Shown: one piece after another, positions 1 through 8,567 of the stretch | How the letters are laid out: every line of letters starts with the position of its first letter | Position numbering within the stretch: the first letter of the stretch is position 1 | Origin: Massilia sp. WG5 | Lineage (GTDB): Bacteria > Pseudomonadota > Gammaproteobacteria > Burkholderiales > Burkholderiaceae_D | Assembly (NCBI RefSeq): GCF_001412595.2 | Contig: NZ_CP012640.2 | Location: 4,712,001 to 4,776,000 of the forward strand | Length of the DNA stretch: 64,000 nucleotides | Direction of reading: 5' to 3' | Program-made: the position numbers and the translations under genes | Notes under the pieces: generated by a model | Databases searched by the model: none | The model's input: the letters and a program-made list of their open reading frames with translations, nothing else | What the model was told of the DNA's origin: nothing

Positions 1-620
1 TGATTTTCCATTTTTTCGAACAGGGGCGCCATCGCACGCAACAGTTTTGCGAAGCGCGCGGTCGGCAGCGGGCTGCCGCGCACGAACATGCCCTGGCGAT
101 CGGTATCGTGCAGCATCACGCGCAAGCCGTTCGGTGTGATCACCGTGGCAAGGTTCGATGACAGGCCGGCATCGGCGCTCATCTGCTCGAGCGCATGCGC
201 CAGCGCCGCCAGCTCGGACGCCGACTCGTACTTGGCGCGCACGGTTTCCTTGGCGCCATCCTGGGCGCCCTGCCTGATGTTTTGCGGGGCGCCGGTACTC
301 GGCCCTTCGCTGCCGCCATTGCTCCTCGGGAGCTGGAAGCGTTCGATCATGCTGCCGCTGGGGTTGCCGGCGATTTCCGGCTTGCCGCCGCTGCCTTCGA
401 TCAGGCCGCTGGCAGCGTTGTCGCGCACGATGTTCTTGGCCGTCTGCGCGTCGCGTGCCGCAATCAGCCACAGCACCAGGAACAGCGCCATCAGCGCCAT
501 GCAGAAGTCGGCGAATGCGACCTTCCAGGCGCCGCCGTGCTCATCGTCGTAGTGCCTGCCGCCGCCACGCTTGATGATGGTGTCGCCGTTGTGCTTGTCG
601 CCCTTTTTGTCTGCTTGCAT
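1..620 (-). CDS. motB: Flagellar motor protein MotB (lateral type, LafU-like), 3' end outside window
   Basis: This is the stator subunit that anchors the motor to peptidoglycan and carries the proton- or sodium-binding Asp. The ATG at 620 follows a GGGAAG ribosome site. After a charged N-terminus comes one membrane segment reading VAFADFCMALMALFLVLWL, with the expected Asp near its start. A periplasmic linker and the beginning of an OmpA-like domain follow before the window ends, so the gene is partial. It lies 18 bp after motA as the last visible gene of the leftward flagellar operon, as lafU does in lateral systems. The ion used cannot be told from sequence alone. Confidence 0.88.
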   Translation of the reverse strand, partial: MQADKKGDKHNGDTIIKRGGGRHYDDEHGGAWKVAFADFCMALMALFLVLWLIAARDAQTAKNIVRDNAASGLIEGSGGKPEIAGNPSGSMIERFQLPRSNGGSEGPSTGAPQNIRQGAQDGAKETVRAKYESASELAALAHALEQMSADAGLSSNLATVITPNGLRVMLHDTDRQGMFVRGSPLPTARFAKLLRAMAPLFEKMEN

Positions 621-638
621 GCTGCGTCTTCCCGTGCC

Positions 639-1529
639 TTATGCGCGCTTCTTGACGGCGCCGGCGTCTTCGCCGTCGGCCATCGCGTTGATCCAGGTTT
701 CCAGCTGGGCGAAGCTCGGCTTGGTGTTCAGCTGGATCAGGCGGCGCCCGGCGTCGATCGCCAGCAGCGGCGGCTTGCCGGCCACGTGGGTGACCAGCAC
801 GACCTTCACTGTTTCCATGGTCGAGGCTTCCGAATTGACCAGCTGCTTCATCATTCCCGAGATCGGATCCAGCACGCCGTAGCAGAAGAAAATACCGATG
901 AAGGTGCCGACCATGGCGGCGCCGATGTGTTCCGCGATCTCGGCGGTGTCGGCGCCTTCGCCGACCGAGTTCATGGTGATGACGATGCCCAGCACCGCGG
1001 CCAGGATGCCGAAGCCCGGCATCGCCTCGGCCACCTTGTGCAGCGACTTGGACGGCTGCGTCAGTTCCTCGTGGATGGCGTCCAGTTCCTGCTCCAGCAC
1101 GCCTTCCAGTTCATGGGCGTTGATCTTGCCCATGGCCATCAGGCGGAAGTTGTCGACGATGAAGGCCAGCAGTTTCGGCTCCGCCAGGATCAAGGGGTAG
1201 CGCTGGAACATCGGGCTTTCCTTGGGCGCCTCGACGTGGGCGTCGAGCGCCTTCAGGCCGCCGGCAGCGGTCTGCAGCAGTTCGTACATCAGCAGCAGCA
1301 GCTGGCGCTGGAATTCGGAGTCGTGCTTGTGCTTGCCCGCGATCTTCTTTATCTGGCCCATCATTTCGCCCAGCACGTGCCTGGGGTTGGCCAGCACCAG
1401 CGCACCCAGCGCGGCGCCGCAGATGACGATCAGCTCGTTGGGCTGCCAGATGGCGAGGGCGGTGCCGCCCATCATGACATAGCCGCCGAACACGGCGCCC
1501 AGCACGATCAGGATGCCAAGAATTTGCAT
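639..1529 (-). CDS. motA: Flagellar motor protein MotA (LafT-like)
   Basis: MotA forms the ion channel with MotB in the inner membrane and pushes on FliG. The 296-residue product has the normal E. coli-type MotA length. The N-terminus LGILIVLGAVFGGYVMMGG is the first membrane segment, a long cytoplasmic loop follows, and the AMPGFGILAAVLGIVITM stretch holds the conserved Pro-containing third helix. GAAMVGTFIGIFFCYGVLDP is the fourth. It sits between fliA and motB in the order lafS-lafT-lafU of lateral flagellar operons. Confidence 0.93.
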   Translation of the reverse strand: MQILGILIVLGAVFGGYVMMGGTALAIWQPNELIVICGAALGALVLANPRHVLGEMMGQIKKIAGKHKHDSEFQRQLLLLMYELLQTAAGGLKALDAHVEAPKESPMFQRYPLILAEPKLLAFIVDNFRLMAMGKINAHELEGVLEQELDAIHEELTQPSKSLHKVAEAMPGFGILAAVLGIVITMNSVGEGADTAEIAEHIGAAMVGTFIGIFFCYGVLDPISGMMKQLVNSEASTMETVKVVLVTHVAGKPPLLAIDAGRRLIQLNTKPSFAQLETWINAMADGEDAGAVKKRA

Positions 1530-1557
1530 GGTAATTACCTTTATTTCGTTGAGCGCT

Positions 1558-2289
1558 TCAGGCCTGGGCCAGCGCCGCTTTCATTTTTGCCAGCGCGCTC
1601 TTGTTGAGCTGGCACACGCGGGCGTCGGACAGGTCGAGCACGGCAGCGATTTCCTTGTAGCTGAGCTCGAATTCATAAATCATCTGGATCACGCGCTGCT
1701 CGCGCTCGGTCAGCGCATTCAGCGCCTGCTCCAGGCTGCGGCGTACGATGAACTGCTCTTCCGGGCCAGGGCTGCTGCCGGCGCGCTCGCTGGCGTGATC
1801 CAGGATCTCGTCGAAGCTGAGCAGTTCCTCGGCGCAGTCGTCGAGCAGGAACTGGCGCCATTCGTCCTGGCTGATGCTCAGGGCGTCGGCGGCTTCCTTG
1901 TCGCTCGGTTCGTGGCCCAGCTTGCGGGTGAGGGTGCGCACGGCGTCCCGCATCTTGTGGCTGTCCTGGCGCACGGCGCGCGGACGCCAGTCCTGGCGGC
2001 GCAGTTCGTCGAGGATCGCGCCGCGCACGCGCAGGCCGGCGTAGCTGGCGAAACCGGCGTCGGGCGTGCCGTAGCGGCGCAGCGCTTCCAGCAGGCCCAT
2101 CAGGCCGATCTGCTCCATGTCCTCGCGTCCCATCGCGCCCGATACCTGCGAATTGAGCTGGCGCGCGATGCGCTTCACCAGCGGCGCGTAGGCGACCAGG
2201 TGGCGCTGCTCGTCCTTTGCGCTCATCGCCGCGTGCACGGCGGCGTCGGCGTACTCGGTGCTGGCGTAGCTGTCGGCGTAGTCGGTCAT
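1558..2289 (-). CDS. fliA: Flagellar sigma factor FliA (sigma-28, LafS-like)
   Basis: This RNA polymerase sigma factor directs late flagellar genes such as flagellin and stators. Region 2 is visible in LVAYAPLVKRIARQL and GLLEALRRYG, and region 4 in LTEREQRVIQMIYEFELSYKEIAAVLDLS followed by the helix-turn-helix. I chose the ATG at 2289 (MTDYADSY), which has GTGGG upstream; an in-frame GTG at 2298 is possible. The product is 243 residues. Encoding the sigma factor inside the structural operon, just before motA and motB, is typical of lateral systems (lafS). No anti-sigma factor flgM is seen in this window. Confidence 0.92.
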   Translation of the reverse strand: MTDYADSYASTEYADAAVHAAMSAKDEQRHLVAYAPLVKRIARQLNSQVSGAMGREDMEQIGLMGLLEALRRYGTPDAGFASYAGLRVRGAILDELRRQDWRPRAVRQDSHKMRDAVRTLTRKLGHEPSDKEAADALSISQDEWRQFLLDDCAEELLSFDEILDHASERAGSSPGPEEQFIVRRSLEQALNALTEREQRVIQMIYEFELSYKEIAAVLDLSDARVCQLNKSALAKMKAALAQA

Positions 2290-2312
2290 GTAACCCACGT
2301 TGTCCCCGGCGT

Positions 2313-2780
2313 TTATTCGATGATCAGCTTGCCGATCATGACTTCCGCAAACGGCTTTTCCGCATGCGTGCGTTCATAGTCGGCGTCGAAGGCGTGGTTC
2401 AGCTGCTCGGCGTACTTCTCGACCGTCATGCTCGACGCCTCGGCCATCGTGTAGGCCGACAGCGTGCGCACCGCCAGGCTGCGCAGCAGCGGCAGGTTCT
2501 CCTTGGTTTCCTTTTCCTTTTTCGGATCGGTCGCCAGCACCAGGTCGGTCGACAGGTAGTGGGGGGCACCGTCGTCGGCGCCGCGGCGCAGCATGACGAT
2601 CACCTTGTCGAGGGTGACGTACTTGACCGGCTTGGCTTCTTTTTTCTCGGATTCGGCTTGCTTTGCTACGGCCGTGGCCGTAGCCGGCTTCGGCATGAAC
2701 CACCACACGGCGCCGCCGGCGACGGCGGCGCTGACGATGACTGCGCCGGCAATGGCGATAATGGTTTTCATCTTGCTCAT
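2313..2780 (-). CDS. fliL: Flagellar basal-body protein FliL (LafF-like)
   Basis: FliL is a single-pass inner-membrane protein that surrounds and supports the stator units. The 155-residue product has a short cytoplasmic tail, one membrane helix (about residues 7-28, IIAIAGAVIVSAAVAGGAVWWF), a Lys/Glu-rich linker and a periplasmic domain with the motif YVTLDKVIVML. It lies between fliK and fliA with gaps of about 10-25 bp, so it is co-transcribed. The position matches lafF. Confidence 0.88.
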   Translation of the reverse strand: MSKMKTIIAIAGAVIVSAAVAGGAVWWFMPKPATATAVAKQAESEKKEAKPVKYVTLDKVIVMLRRGADDGAPHYLSTDLVLATDPKKEKETKENLPLLRSLAVRTLSAYTMAEASSMTVEKYAEQLNHAFDADYERTHAEKPFAEVMIGKLIIE

Positions 2781-2792
2781 GGTCGTTGTTCT

Positions 2793-3965
2793 TTATTCAC
2801 GCCCGCCCAGCGAGAAACTGGACGCGCCGGACGATGCATTGCCGGCCTCGGCCAGGGCGCGGCCGGGCTGGTGGTCTTCCTGTTCACGGCCCTGCTGGCG
2901 GCCGCGGCCCTGTTGCGGATCGCCGAACGGCACGGCGCCATTCTTCGGCGCCGGGGTGACCGTCACCGCGACCTCGCTGAACTGGCGCTGCGACAGGTCG
3001 CTGCGCAGGTTGTCGCTGACGGTCTGCAGCTGGCGCAGGACCTCGCCGTTGCTGGCCGAGATGTTCACTTCCAGCGTGCCGGCGCTGTGGCGGATCGCGA
3101 TGTCGATGCGGCCCAGCTGGGGCGGCTCGAGACGGATCACGGCCTGTTCGATATTGTTGCCGACCTGGACGTGCAGGCGGTCGCCGAGCGCTTCCTGCAG
3201 GCTCTGGCGCCATGCAGTCGGCGGGCCGGCCAGCTTGACGGTATCGGCCGCCGGGGCAGCGGCTGCCGGTTGGGCCGGCGCGGCCGCGGCGACGATGGCG
3301 GCGCTGCCGGCGGACGTGCCGGCGTGTTCGGCGCCCTTGTCCGGGGCGCCGATATCGCCCGCAGTGCCGGCGACGGTGCGCGGCTGGGCGGCCGGGCGCG
3401 CCGCCGGGGCGGCGTCCGGCTGGGCCTGGGCCTGCTGGGCCGGCTTCACCGCGGCCAGCTGGGGCAGGGCGAGGGCGGCGTTGTCGGCGGCAGCGGCCGG
3501 CGCGCTCTGGCCTGGCGCAGCGACTTCCTTGCCGTCGCCGGACTTGGCGTCGTGGGCGCCGGCGCCGTCGGCCTCGGCCACGGCGGGCCGGGCCGCCTGC
3601 ACGGCTTGTGCGATCTGCGCCGGAGACAGCGGCATCAGGGGCATGGCCATGGCGGCCAGCAATGCGCCATCCTGCGGCAGGCTCGGGGCCTGGTCGTCGT
3701 CGGCCGCGTCAGTGGCGGCCGCGGGGGCGTCGGTAGCGGCCGCAGGGGCGGCATCGGCCTGTGCGGCGTCCGTCGGCGTGCCGGACTGGACCGCCAGCAA
3801 GGCGCCTTGGGCCTGCTGGCCGAGCCATTCGGCGAACGGCAGGGCGGCGCCGGCACCCGGCTGGGCATCCGCGCCCGCCTGCACGGCTTGCGCCGGCTGG
3901 GCGCCGTCGGCGTTCTGCGCCGGGGCCGACGGGGAAACGGTGTTCATCAGCATGTTGGACATCAT
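2793..3965 (-). CDS. fliK: Flagellar hook-length control protein FliK (LafE-like)
   Basis: FliK is a secreted ruler that measures the hook and switches export to filament substrates through FlhB. The protein is about 390 residues. Its long middle part is rich in Ala, Pro and Gln, as usual for FliK. The C-terminal domain contains IRLEPPQLGRIDIAIRHSAG followed by VNISASNGEVLRQLQ, the conserved Flg_hook core. The start at 3965 overlaps the stop of the FliT-like gene (TGATG), indicating translational coupling; ATG 3962 and 3953 are alternatives. Its export-switch partner FlhB (15075-16214) has an unusual autocleavage motif. Confidence 0.85.
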   Translation of the reverse strand: MMSNMLMNTVSPSAPAQNADGAQPAQAVQAGADAQPGAGAALPFAEWLGQQAQGALLAVQSGTPTDAAQADAAPAAATDAPAAATDAADDDQAPSLPQDGALLAAMAMPLMPLSPAQIAQAVQAARPAVAEADGAGAHDAKSGDGKEVAAPGQSAPAAAADNAALALPQLAAVKPAQQAQAQPDAAPAARPAAQPRTVAGTAGDIGAPDKGAEHAGTSAGSAAIVAAAAPAQPAAAAPAADTVKLAGPPTAWRQSLQEALGDRLHVQVGNNIEQAVIRLEPPQLGRIDIAIRHSAGTLEVNISASNGEVLRQLQTVSDNLRSDLSQRQFSEVAVTVTPAPKNGAVPFGDPQQGRGRQQGREQEDHQPGRALAEAGNASSGASSFSLGGRE

Positions 3966-4285
3966 CGTGCGGCCTGGCCGATGCCGTGGTCGGTGTCGCT
4001 GTGCATCGCATAGGCGAGCCAGCCGTCTTTGTTGGTGCGCATGTCTTCCAGGCGGCCATGCAGTGCGCGGGCAGCGTTGGCGACCGCCTCTGCGGCATAG
4101 TCGTGCGCTTCGCGCAGGCGCTGCAGGGCTGCGCGTTCGGTCTGCGACAGGGGGCCGCGCGCGGCCAGCGCTTCCAGCTGCGGCGCGAGCGCGCGGGTGG
4201 TGTCCGCCAGTTGTTCCCACGCGGCGCCGTCGGCGGCGCTGCGCAGCGAATCGGCGATGCGGAGCAGGGCGGTCGACTTATCCAT
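3962..4285 (-). CDS. FliT-like flagellar chaperone (LafX/LafD position)
   Basis: The product is 107 residues, small and helical, and has no membrane segment. The N-terminal part DKSTALLRIADSLRSAADGAAWEQL resembles FliT-type filament-cap chaperones, which bind FliD before export. Sequence identity to known FliT is weak by eye, so the assignment rests mainly on size, helical character and location immediately after fliS. It overlaps fliS by 8 bp and fliK by 4 bp. Lateral operons carry lafX at exactly this place. Confidence 0.62.
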   Translation of the reverse strand: MDKSTALLRIADSLRSAADGAAWEQLADTTRALAPQLEALAARGPLSQTERAALQRLREAHDYAAEAVANAARALHGRLEDMRTNKDGWLAYAMHSDTDHGIGQAAR

Positions 4286-4667
4286 TGCGCGCCTGCACGC
4301 CAGCCCAGCCCTGGCGAATCGTGGTCATGATCTTCACGACTTCGTCGACCATCGCCGGATCCTGCTTGATGCCCGCACCGTTCAGGTGATTGCCGCAGAA
4401 GGCGTAGAGGTCGGCGAGATTGGCGACGACCTGGCCGCCGCTTTCGGAGTCGAGTGAGCTCGACAGTCCATTCAGGATGTCGACGCACTTGTTGATGCTG
4501 ATCGCGCGCTGCTCGTAGCGCTTGCCGACGATGTGCGCGCGGACCCGCGCCAGCTCTTCCAGCAGGCCGTCGGTCAGCAGCAGCACGAGTTCGATCGGCG
4601 ACGCGCTCGAGGTCTGCGCGTCCAGGTTGACAGCGTGATAGCTGCCGTATGCTTCTTGATAAGACAT
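4278..4667 (-). CDS. fliS: Flagellar export chaperone FliS (LafC-like)
   Basis: FliS binds the C-terminus of flagellin in the cytoplasm and keeps it from polymerising before export. The 129-residue protein begins MSYQEAYGSYHAVNLDAQTSSASPIELVLLLTDGLL, the typical FliS opening with its helix-1 Tyr and PxELVLLLYDG-like segment. Here Asp-Gly is preceded by Thr instead of the usual Tyr. It is 11 bp downstream of fliD and overlaps the FliT-like gene. Confidence 0.92.
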   Translation of the reverse strand: MSYQEAYGSYHAVNLDAQTSSASPIELVLLLTDGLLEELARVRAHIVGKRYEQRAISINKCVDILNGLSSSLDSESGGQVVANLADLYAFCGNHLNGAGIKQDPAMVDEVVKIMTTIRQGWAGVQARNG

Positions 4668-4678
4668 CGGATTATCCC

Positions 4679-6118
4679 TTAGGACGACTTGTCGTTGCTG
4701 AACAGTGCATTGAACATGGAGACATTACTATTCATGGTCGACTGCAGCGTCTGCAGCTCGGTAAACTGTTTTAGGTAGCGCTGGTAGGCCGCGTCGTACT
4801 GGGCGTCGAGAGTGGTCTGGCGCTTGCTCAGGTCGGACTGCAGCTTGGTGGTGGCGTCGGTGCGCTGCTTGATCTGGCCATTGGCGCCGTTGCTCCAGGT
4901 GTCCAGATACGTGTTGAGTGCGCCCGCAATGCCTTTCGGGCTGCTGGCGCTGGCCGAACCGATCAGGTCGTCCAAGCCGGTCGGGTTGATCGCCAGCTGC
5001 TTTGTCAAGCGGGTCGAGTCGAGCGACAGGGTGCCGTCACGGGCCGCGATGATGCCGTAGCTGGCCAGCGAGGTGGTGCCGGTCGAGCGCAGCATGCTGA
5101 CGAGGCGGCTCTGCAGGGCGCGCACGCCGGCATCGTGGGCAAAGGCGCCGGCTGCCCGCTTGGTGGACGGGTCGCCCGCATCCACCAGGCCGTCGACGCT
5201 GGTCTTCAGCTTGTTGTAGGCGTCGACGAAGGCCTGCACGTTCGAGATCGTGCCGCTGGTATTGCCGGCCACGGTCAAGGTCAGCGGCTTGTCGCTCGAT
5301 GCCTGCGCCTGGTTCACGGTCAGCGACACGCCGTCGATGTTGGTGAAGGTGTTCGACGCCTGGGTGACCGCGGTGCCGGTGCTGGAGTCGGTCGCGTTGA
5401 ACAGCACGACGGCGTCCTGCGCCTGGGTGGTCACCACGCGCTTGCTCAGGCCGACGCTGGTGGTCAGGCTGGGGTCGACGGTGGCGCCGGCAGTGCCGAG
5501 CCAGATGTCGTTGGCCGCGCCGGTGTTCTTCGAGGTCACTACCAGCTGGGCGACGCCGTTCAGGGTTACCACGCCGGCCGAGACCTGGCCGGCATTGGTC
5601 GGCTCGCGGTTGATGGCCGCGGCGATCTCGCGCACGCTCAGCGCGCCGTCGCCGTCGGTGTCGGCAGTGGCGTCCAGGTTGACGCTGATCTGCGGAGTGG
5701 TAGCGACCGGCGACGGCGGGTTGGTCGAGGGCGAGGCCGGCGGCGCCAGCGTGATCGTCAGCTGGCCGCCATAGGCGGTGCTGCCCAGGCCGTACGAGAC
5801 CTGGCCGGCGGTGGCGATCTGCTTGACGAACACGTTGTAGCTGCCGGCGGCGGCGGTCGGCTTCGCGGTCGCGCTGCCGATGGCCGTGTTGGACACGGTC
5901 GCGCTCTGCGCGAGCATCGACTTGCCGATGCCGGTCAACGAGGCGAGGCTGGACTGGAAGGCCGACAAGGCCGAGCTCAGGGCCGAGAGCGCCTTGGTGG
6001 TCGCGGTTGCGGCGCTGGTCTGGTCCGTGATCTGCTGCTGGACGCCGGCAGTCGATTTCTGCGCCAGCGCCTGCGCGGTGCTGGTCGGGTCGTAGGTCGG
6101 GGCGGTGATACTGGACAT
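4679..6118 (-). CDS. fliD: Flagellar filament cap protein FliD (LafB-like)
   Basis: FliD forms the cap under which flagellin monomers fold at the filament tip. The 479-residue protein starts MSSITAPTYDPTSTAQALAQKS, close to the FliD N-terminus consensus with a (D)P(TS)xxxxL pattern. It ends in a long coiled-coil segment (LQSDLSKRQTTLDAQYDAAYQRYLKQF) and MNSNVSMFNALF, a characteristic FliD C-terminal motif. The middle is variable and rich in Thr and Ser. It follows fliJ with a gap of about 9 bp. Confidence 0.93.
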   Translation of the reverse strand: MSSITAPTYDPTSTAQALAQKSTAGVQQQITDQTSAATATTKALSALSSALSAFQSSLASLTGIGKSMLAQSATVSNTAIGSATAKPTAAAGSYNVFVKQIATAGQVSYGLGSTAYGGQLTITLAPPASPSTNPPSPVATTPQISVNLDATADTDGDGALSVREIAAAINREPTNAGQVSAGVVTLNGVAQLVVTSKNTGAANDIWLGTAGATVDPSLTTSVGLSKRVVTTQAQDAVVLFNATDSSTGTAVTQASNTFTNIDGVSLTVNQAQASSDKPLTLTVAGNTSGTISNVQAFVDAYNKLKTSVDGLVDAGDPSTKRAAGAFAHDAGVRALQSRLVSMLRSTGTTSLASYGIIAARDGTLSLDSTRLTKQLAINPTGLDDLIGSASASSPKGIAGALNTYLDTWSNGANGQIKQRTDATTKLQSDLSKRQTTLDAQYDAAYQRYLKQFTELQTLQSTMNSNVSMFNALFSNDKSS

Positions 6119-6127
6119 GCTTGCTCC

Positions 6128-6577
6128 TTATTGATTTGCCAGCCACGACTGCGTGGCGATTTCATCTTCCTGCTTGCGCTGGACGCGGTCCTGCTCGCGC
6201 GCGAACGCCGTCTCGTGCTGGGACAGCACCTTGCCGAGCAGTTCGCGACGGGTCCAGGCCTGGGCCAGGTGGCGCTGCGAGACCGCCATGTTGGCTTCGT
6301 GCAGGTGCAGGTCGGTGCGCTGGGTGTCGGCCAGCGCGAACACGGCCTGCTTGTAGTTGCCGCAGTTGACCGCCAGCGCCGGCGACAGCGGCAGCGGTCC
6401 TGCGGGCTTGCCCGAGGGGCCGCTGCCGACCGCCAGATCCGTCAGGCGCTCGACGGTGGCCTGGTAGCGCGCGCGCATCGCTTCCTGCTTGGCCAGCTCG
6501 GCCTGCAGGCGTTCGACTTCGGTGCTGCGCAGGCGCACCAGGGTGCCGAGGCTCGTTATGGTGTTCTGTTTGCTCAT
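6128..6577 (-). CDS. fliJ: Flagellar export protein FliJ
   Basis: FliJ is the central stalk-like coiled coil of the FliI ATPase ring in the flagellar export apparatus. From the ATG at 6577 the product is 149 residues, almost entirely charged helix (STEVERLQAELAKQEAMRARYQATVERL and RRELLGKVLSQHETAFAREQDRVQRKQEDE), as expected for FliJ. The start overlaps the fliI stop by 4 bp (ATGA), which selects this start over the much longer open frame upstream. Sequence conservation in this family is low, so position is an important part of the evidence. Confidence 0.84.
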   Translation of the reverse strand: MSKQNTITSLGTLVRLRSTEVERLQAELAKQEAMRARYQATVERLTDLAVGSGPSGKPAGPLPLSPALAVNCGNYKQAVFALADTQRTDLHLHEANMAVSQRHLAQAWTRRELLGKVLSQHETAFAREQDRVQRKQEDEIATQSWLANQ

Positions 6578-7890
6578 GCCATCATCGCCATCAGCTGCTC
6601 GACGCAGGGGCCGAAGGGCGCATCTTCTTTCGTGCCCTGGCACAGGAAGGACTCGATGTGCGGATGCAGTTTCACCGCGCGGTCGGTTTCCGGATCCGCG
6701 CCCGGCTGGTAGGCGCCGAGCGGAATCAGGTCGCGCACGCGCGCGTGCTTCGCCATCGCGGCCTTCAGTCGGCGCGCCGCCTGGGCATGTTCCGGCGTGA
6801 CCACCTGGGCCATGCAGCGGCTGATCGACTGGGCCACGTCGATCGCCGGGTAGTGGCCGCGCTCGGCCAGCTCGCGGGTCAGCACGATGTGGCCGTCGAG
6901 GATCGCGCGCGCGCTGTCGACCACCGGGTCCTGCTGGTCGTCGCCTTCGGCCAGCACCGTATAGATGGCGCTCATGCTGCCGGTGTCGGACTCGCCGTTG
7001 CCGGCCGACTCGCACAGCTGTGGCAAGTGCGAGAATACCGACGGCGGGTAGCCGCGCGTGGCCGGCGGCTCGCCCAGCGACAGCGCCACTTCGCGCAGCG
7101 CCATCGCGTAGCGGGTCAGCGAGTCGCACAGCAGCAGCACGTTCTGGCCGCGGTCGCGGAAGTGCGCCGCCACCGAGTGGCACAGCTCGGTCGCCATCAC
7201 GCGCATCAGGGGCGATTCGTCGGCCGGCGCCACGACCAGCACGGCGCGCTTCAGGCCTTCGGGGCCGAGCGACTTCTCGACGAATTCGCGCACCTCGCGG
7301 TTACGTTCGCCGATCAGGCCGACCACGATCACGTCGGCCACGGTCTGGCGCGTGATCAGGCCGAGCAGCACCGACTTGCCGACGCCGGAGCCGGCCATCA
7401 GGCCGACGCGCTGGCCCTTGCCGATCGTGAGCATCGAATTGATCGCGCGCACGCCGACGTCCAGCGGTTCCTCGACCGGCGCTTTTCGCAAGGGATTCAC
7501 CTTGGGCGGCGTGGTCGGCAGGGTCTGGTCGCCGCCGAGGCGGCCCAGGCCGTCGATCGGCTCCCCCAGGCCATTCACCATGCGGCCCATCCACGAGGGG
7601 CCGATCTGGATGCTGGACGGGCCGGTCGCCGGGAGTACGCGGGCGCCGGTCACCAGGCCGTCGGACTTCTTGAACGGCATCAGGTAGGTGACCTTGTCGC
7701 GAAAGCCGACGACCTGCGCGTCCAGCCAGTCGCCGTCGACCAGTTCGACGCGGCAGCGCTGGCCGGTGTGCAGTCGCACGCCGACGCTTTCGAGCAGCAG
7801 GCCCTGCACCGCGACCAGGCGCCCGGTGGGCGTGGCCACCGGCACCGCGCCGATGTCGAGCGCGCGCAGGGTCTGGGCCAGTGCGCTCAT
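6574..7890 (-). CDS. fliI: Flagellum-specific export ATPase FliI
   Basis: FliI is the F1-beta-like ATPase that energises export of flagellar proteins. The 438-residue protein has the Walker A motif GLMAGSGVGKSVLL, the Walker B-type region NVLLLCDSLTRYAMALREVALSLGEPPATRGYPPSVF, and the GSMSAIYTVLAEGDD segment shared by type III ATPases. It overlaps fliH (4 bp) and fliJ (4 bp), forming a translationally coupled fliH-fliI-fliJ set. Confidence 0.97.
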   Translation of the reverse strand: MSALAQTLRALDIGAVPVATPTGRLVAVQGLLLESVGVRLHTGQRCRVELVDGDWLDAQVVGFRDKVTYLMPFKKSDGLVTGARVLPATGPSSIQIGPSWMGRMVNGLGEPIDGLGRLGGDQTLPTTPPKVNPLRKAPVEEPLDVGVRAINSMLTIGKGQRVGLMAGSGVGKSVLLGLITRQTVADVIVVGLIGERNREVREFVEKSLGPEGLKRAVLVVAPADESPLMRVMATELCHSVAAHFRDRGQNVLLLCDSLTRYAMALREVALSLGEPPATRGYPPSVFSHLPQLCESAGNGESDTGSMSAIYTVLAEGDDQQDPVVDSARAILDGHIVLTRELAERGHYPAIDVAQSISRCMAQVVTPEHAQAARRLKAAMAKHARVRDLIPLGAYQPGADPETDRAVKLHPHIESFLCQGTKEDAPFGPCVEQLMAMMA

Positions 7891-8567
7891 GCACCCTCCT
7901 TGACGTCGGCGGCAGCCAGGCCTTCACGCACCTGCTCCATGCAGGCGGCGAGGCGGCCCTGGCAGCCGGCATCGACTTCGTGGTCGCCGGCCTTGACGCG
8001 GCATTCGCCCGGCTCGAGGCGCGGGTCGGCCATCAGGTTCCATTTCTTGGCCCGCTTCGGGTCCAGTTCCTGGATGCGCTTGAGTTCTTCCGGATTCAGC
8101 ATGACCTCGATCTCGTCGCGGGTCGGCGGCATGGCCGTCAGCGCCTCGTCGACGAGCGCCAGCATCTGCACCGGCTGCAGGGCCAACTCGGCGCGGATCA
8201 CCTGGCGGGCGATCTTGCCGACCAGGTCCACCACCTCGTTGCGCTGGGTATTCATGTATTCGGTCTTCAGCTTCTTGAGACCGCGCAGCATCGCGTCCAC
8301 CGGCTTGGACATTGCCTCGAACTCGGCCATCGCGCGCCGCAGGCCTTCCTCGTAGCCGCGCGCCACGCCATCCTCGTGACCGGCGTCGAAGCCGTCGGCA
8401 CGGCCCTGTTCGAGGCCGGCGTCGTAGCCGTCCTGCTGGCCCTGGCGATAACCGTCGGCCATCGCGCCTTCCCAATCCTGCTGTGCGGTCGCGGAAGGCG
8501 CATTGCTGGCGGCAGCCGCCATGAACTTGGCGAGCGGCGGAAAGTGATAAGGCCGGAACTGCTTCAT
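7887..8567 (-). CDS. fliH: Flagellar assembly protein FliH
   Basis: FliH is the regulator and peripheral stalk of FliI, linking it to the C-ring. The 226-residue protein begins MKQFRPYHFPPL and contains the glycine-repeat helix GYRQGQQDGYDAGLEQGRADGFDAGHEDGVARGYEEG, a GxxxG array characteristic of FliH and YscL. The C-terminal half has the E/V-ATPase stalk-like pattern EVVDLVGKIARQVIRAEL. It overlaps fliG by 4 bp and fliI by 4 bp. Confidence 0.93.
   Translation of the reverse strand: MKQFRPYHFPPLAKFMAAAASNAPSATAQQDWEGAMADGYRQGQQDGYDAGLEQGRADGFDAGHEDGVARGYEEGLRRAMAEFEAMSKPVDAMLRGLKKLKTEYMNTQRNEVVDLVGKIARQVIRAELALQPVQMLALVDEALTAMPPTRDEIEVMLNPEELKRIQELDPKRAKKWNLMADPRLEPGECRVKAGDHEVDAGCQGRLAACMEQVREGLAAADVKEGA

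Noticed and set aside
195..5000. Long rightward open frames opposite motA, fliA, fliK and fliD
   Set aside because: They are compositional shadows in high-GC DNA: Arg/His/Ala-rich, no family match, and fully covered by recognised flagellar genes.
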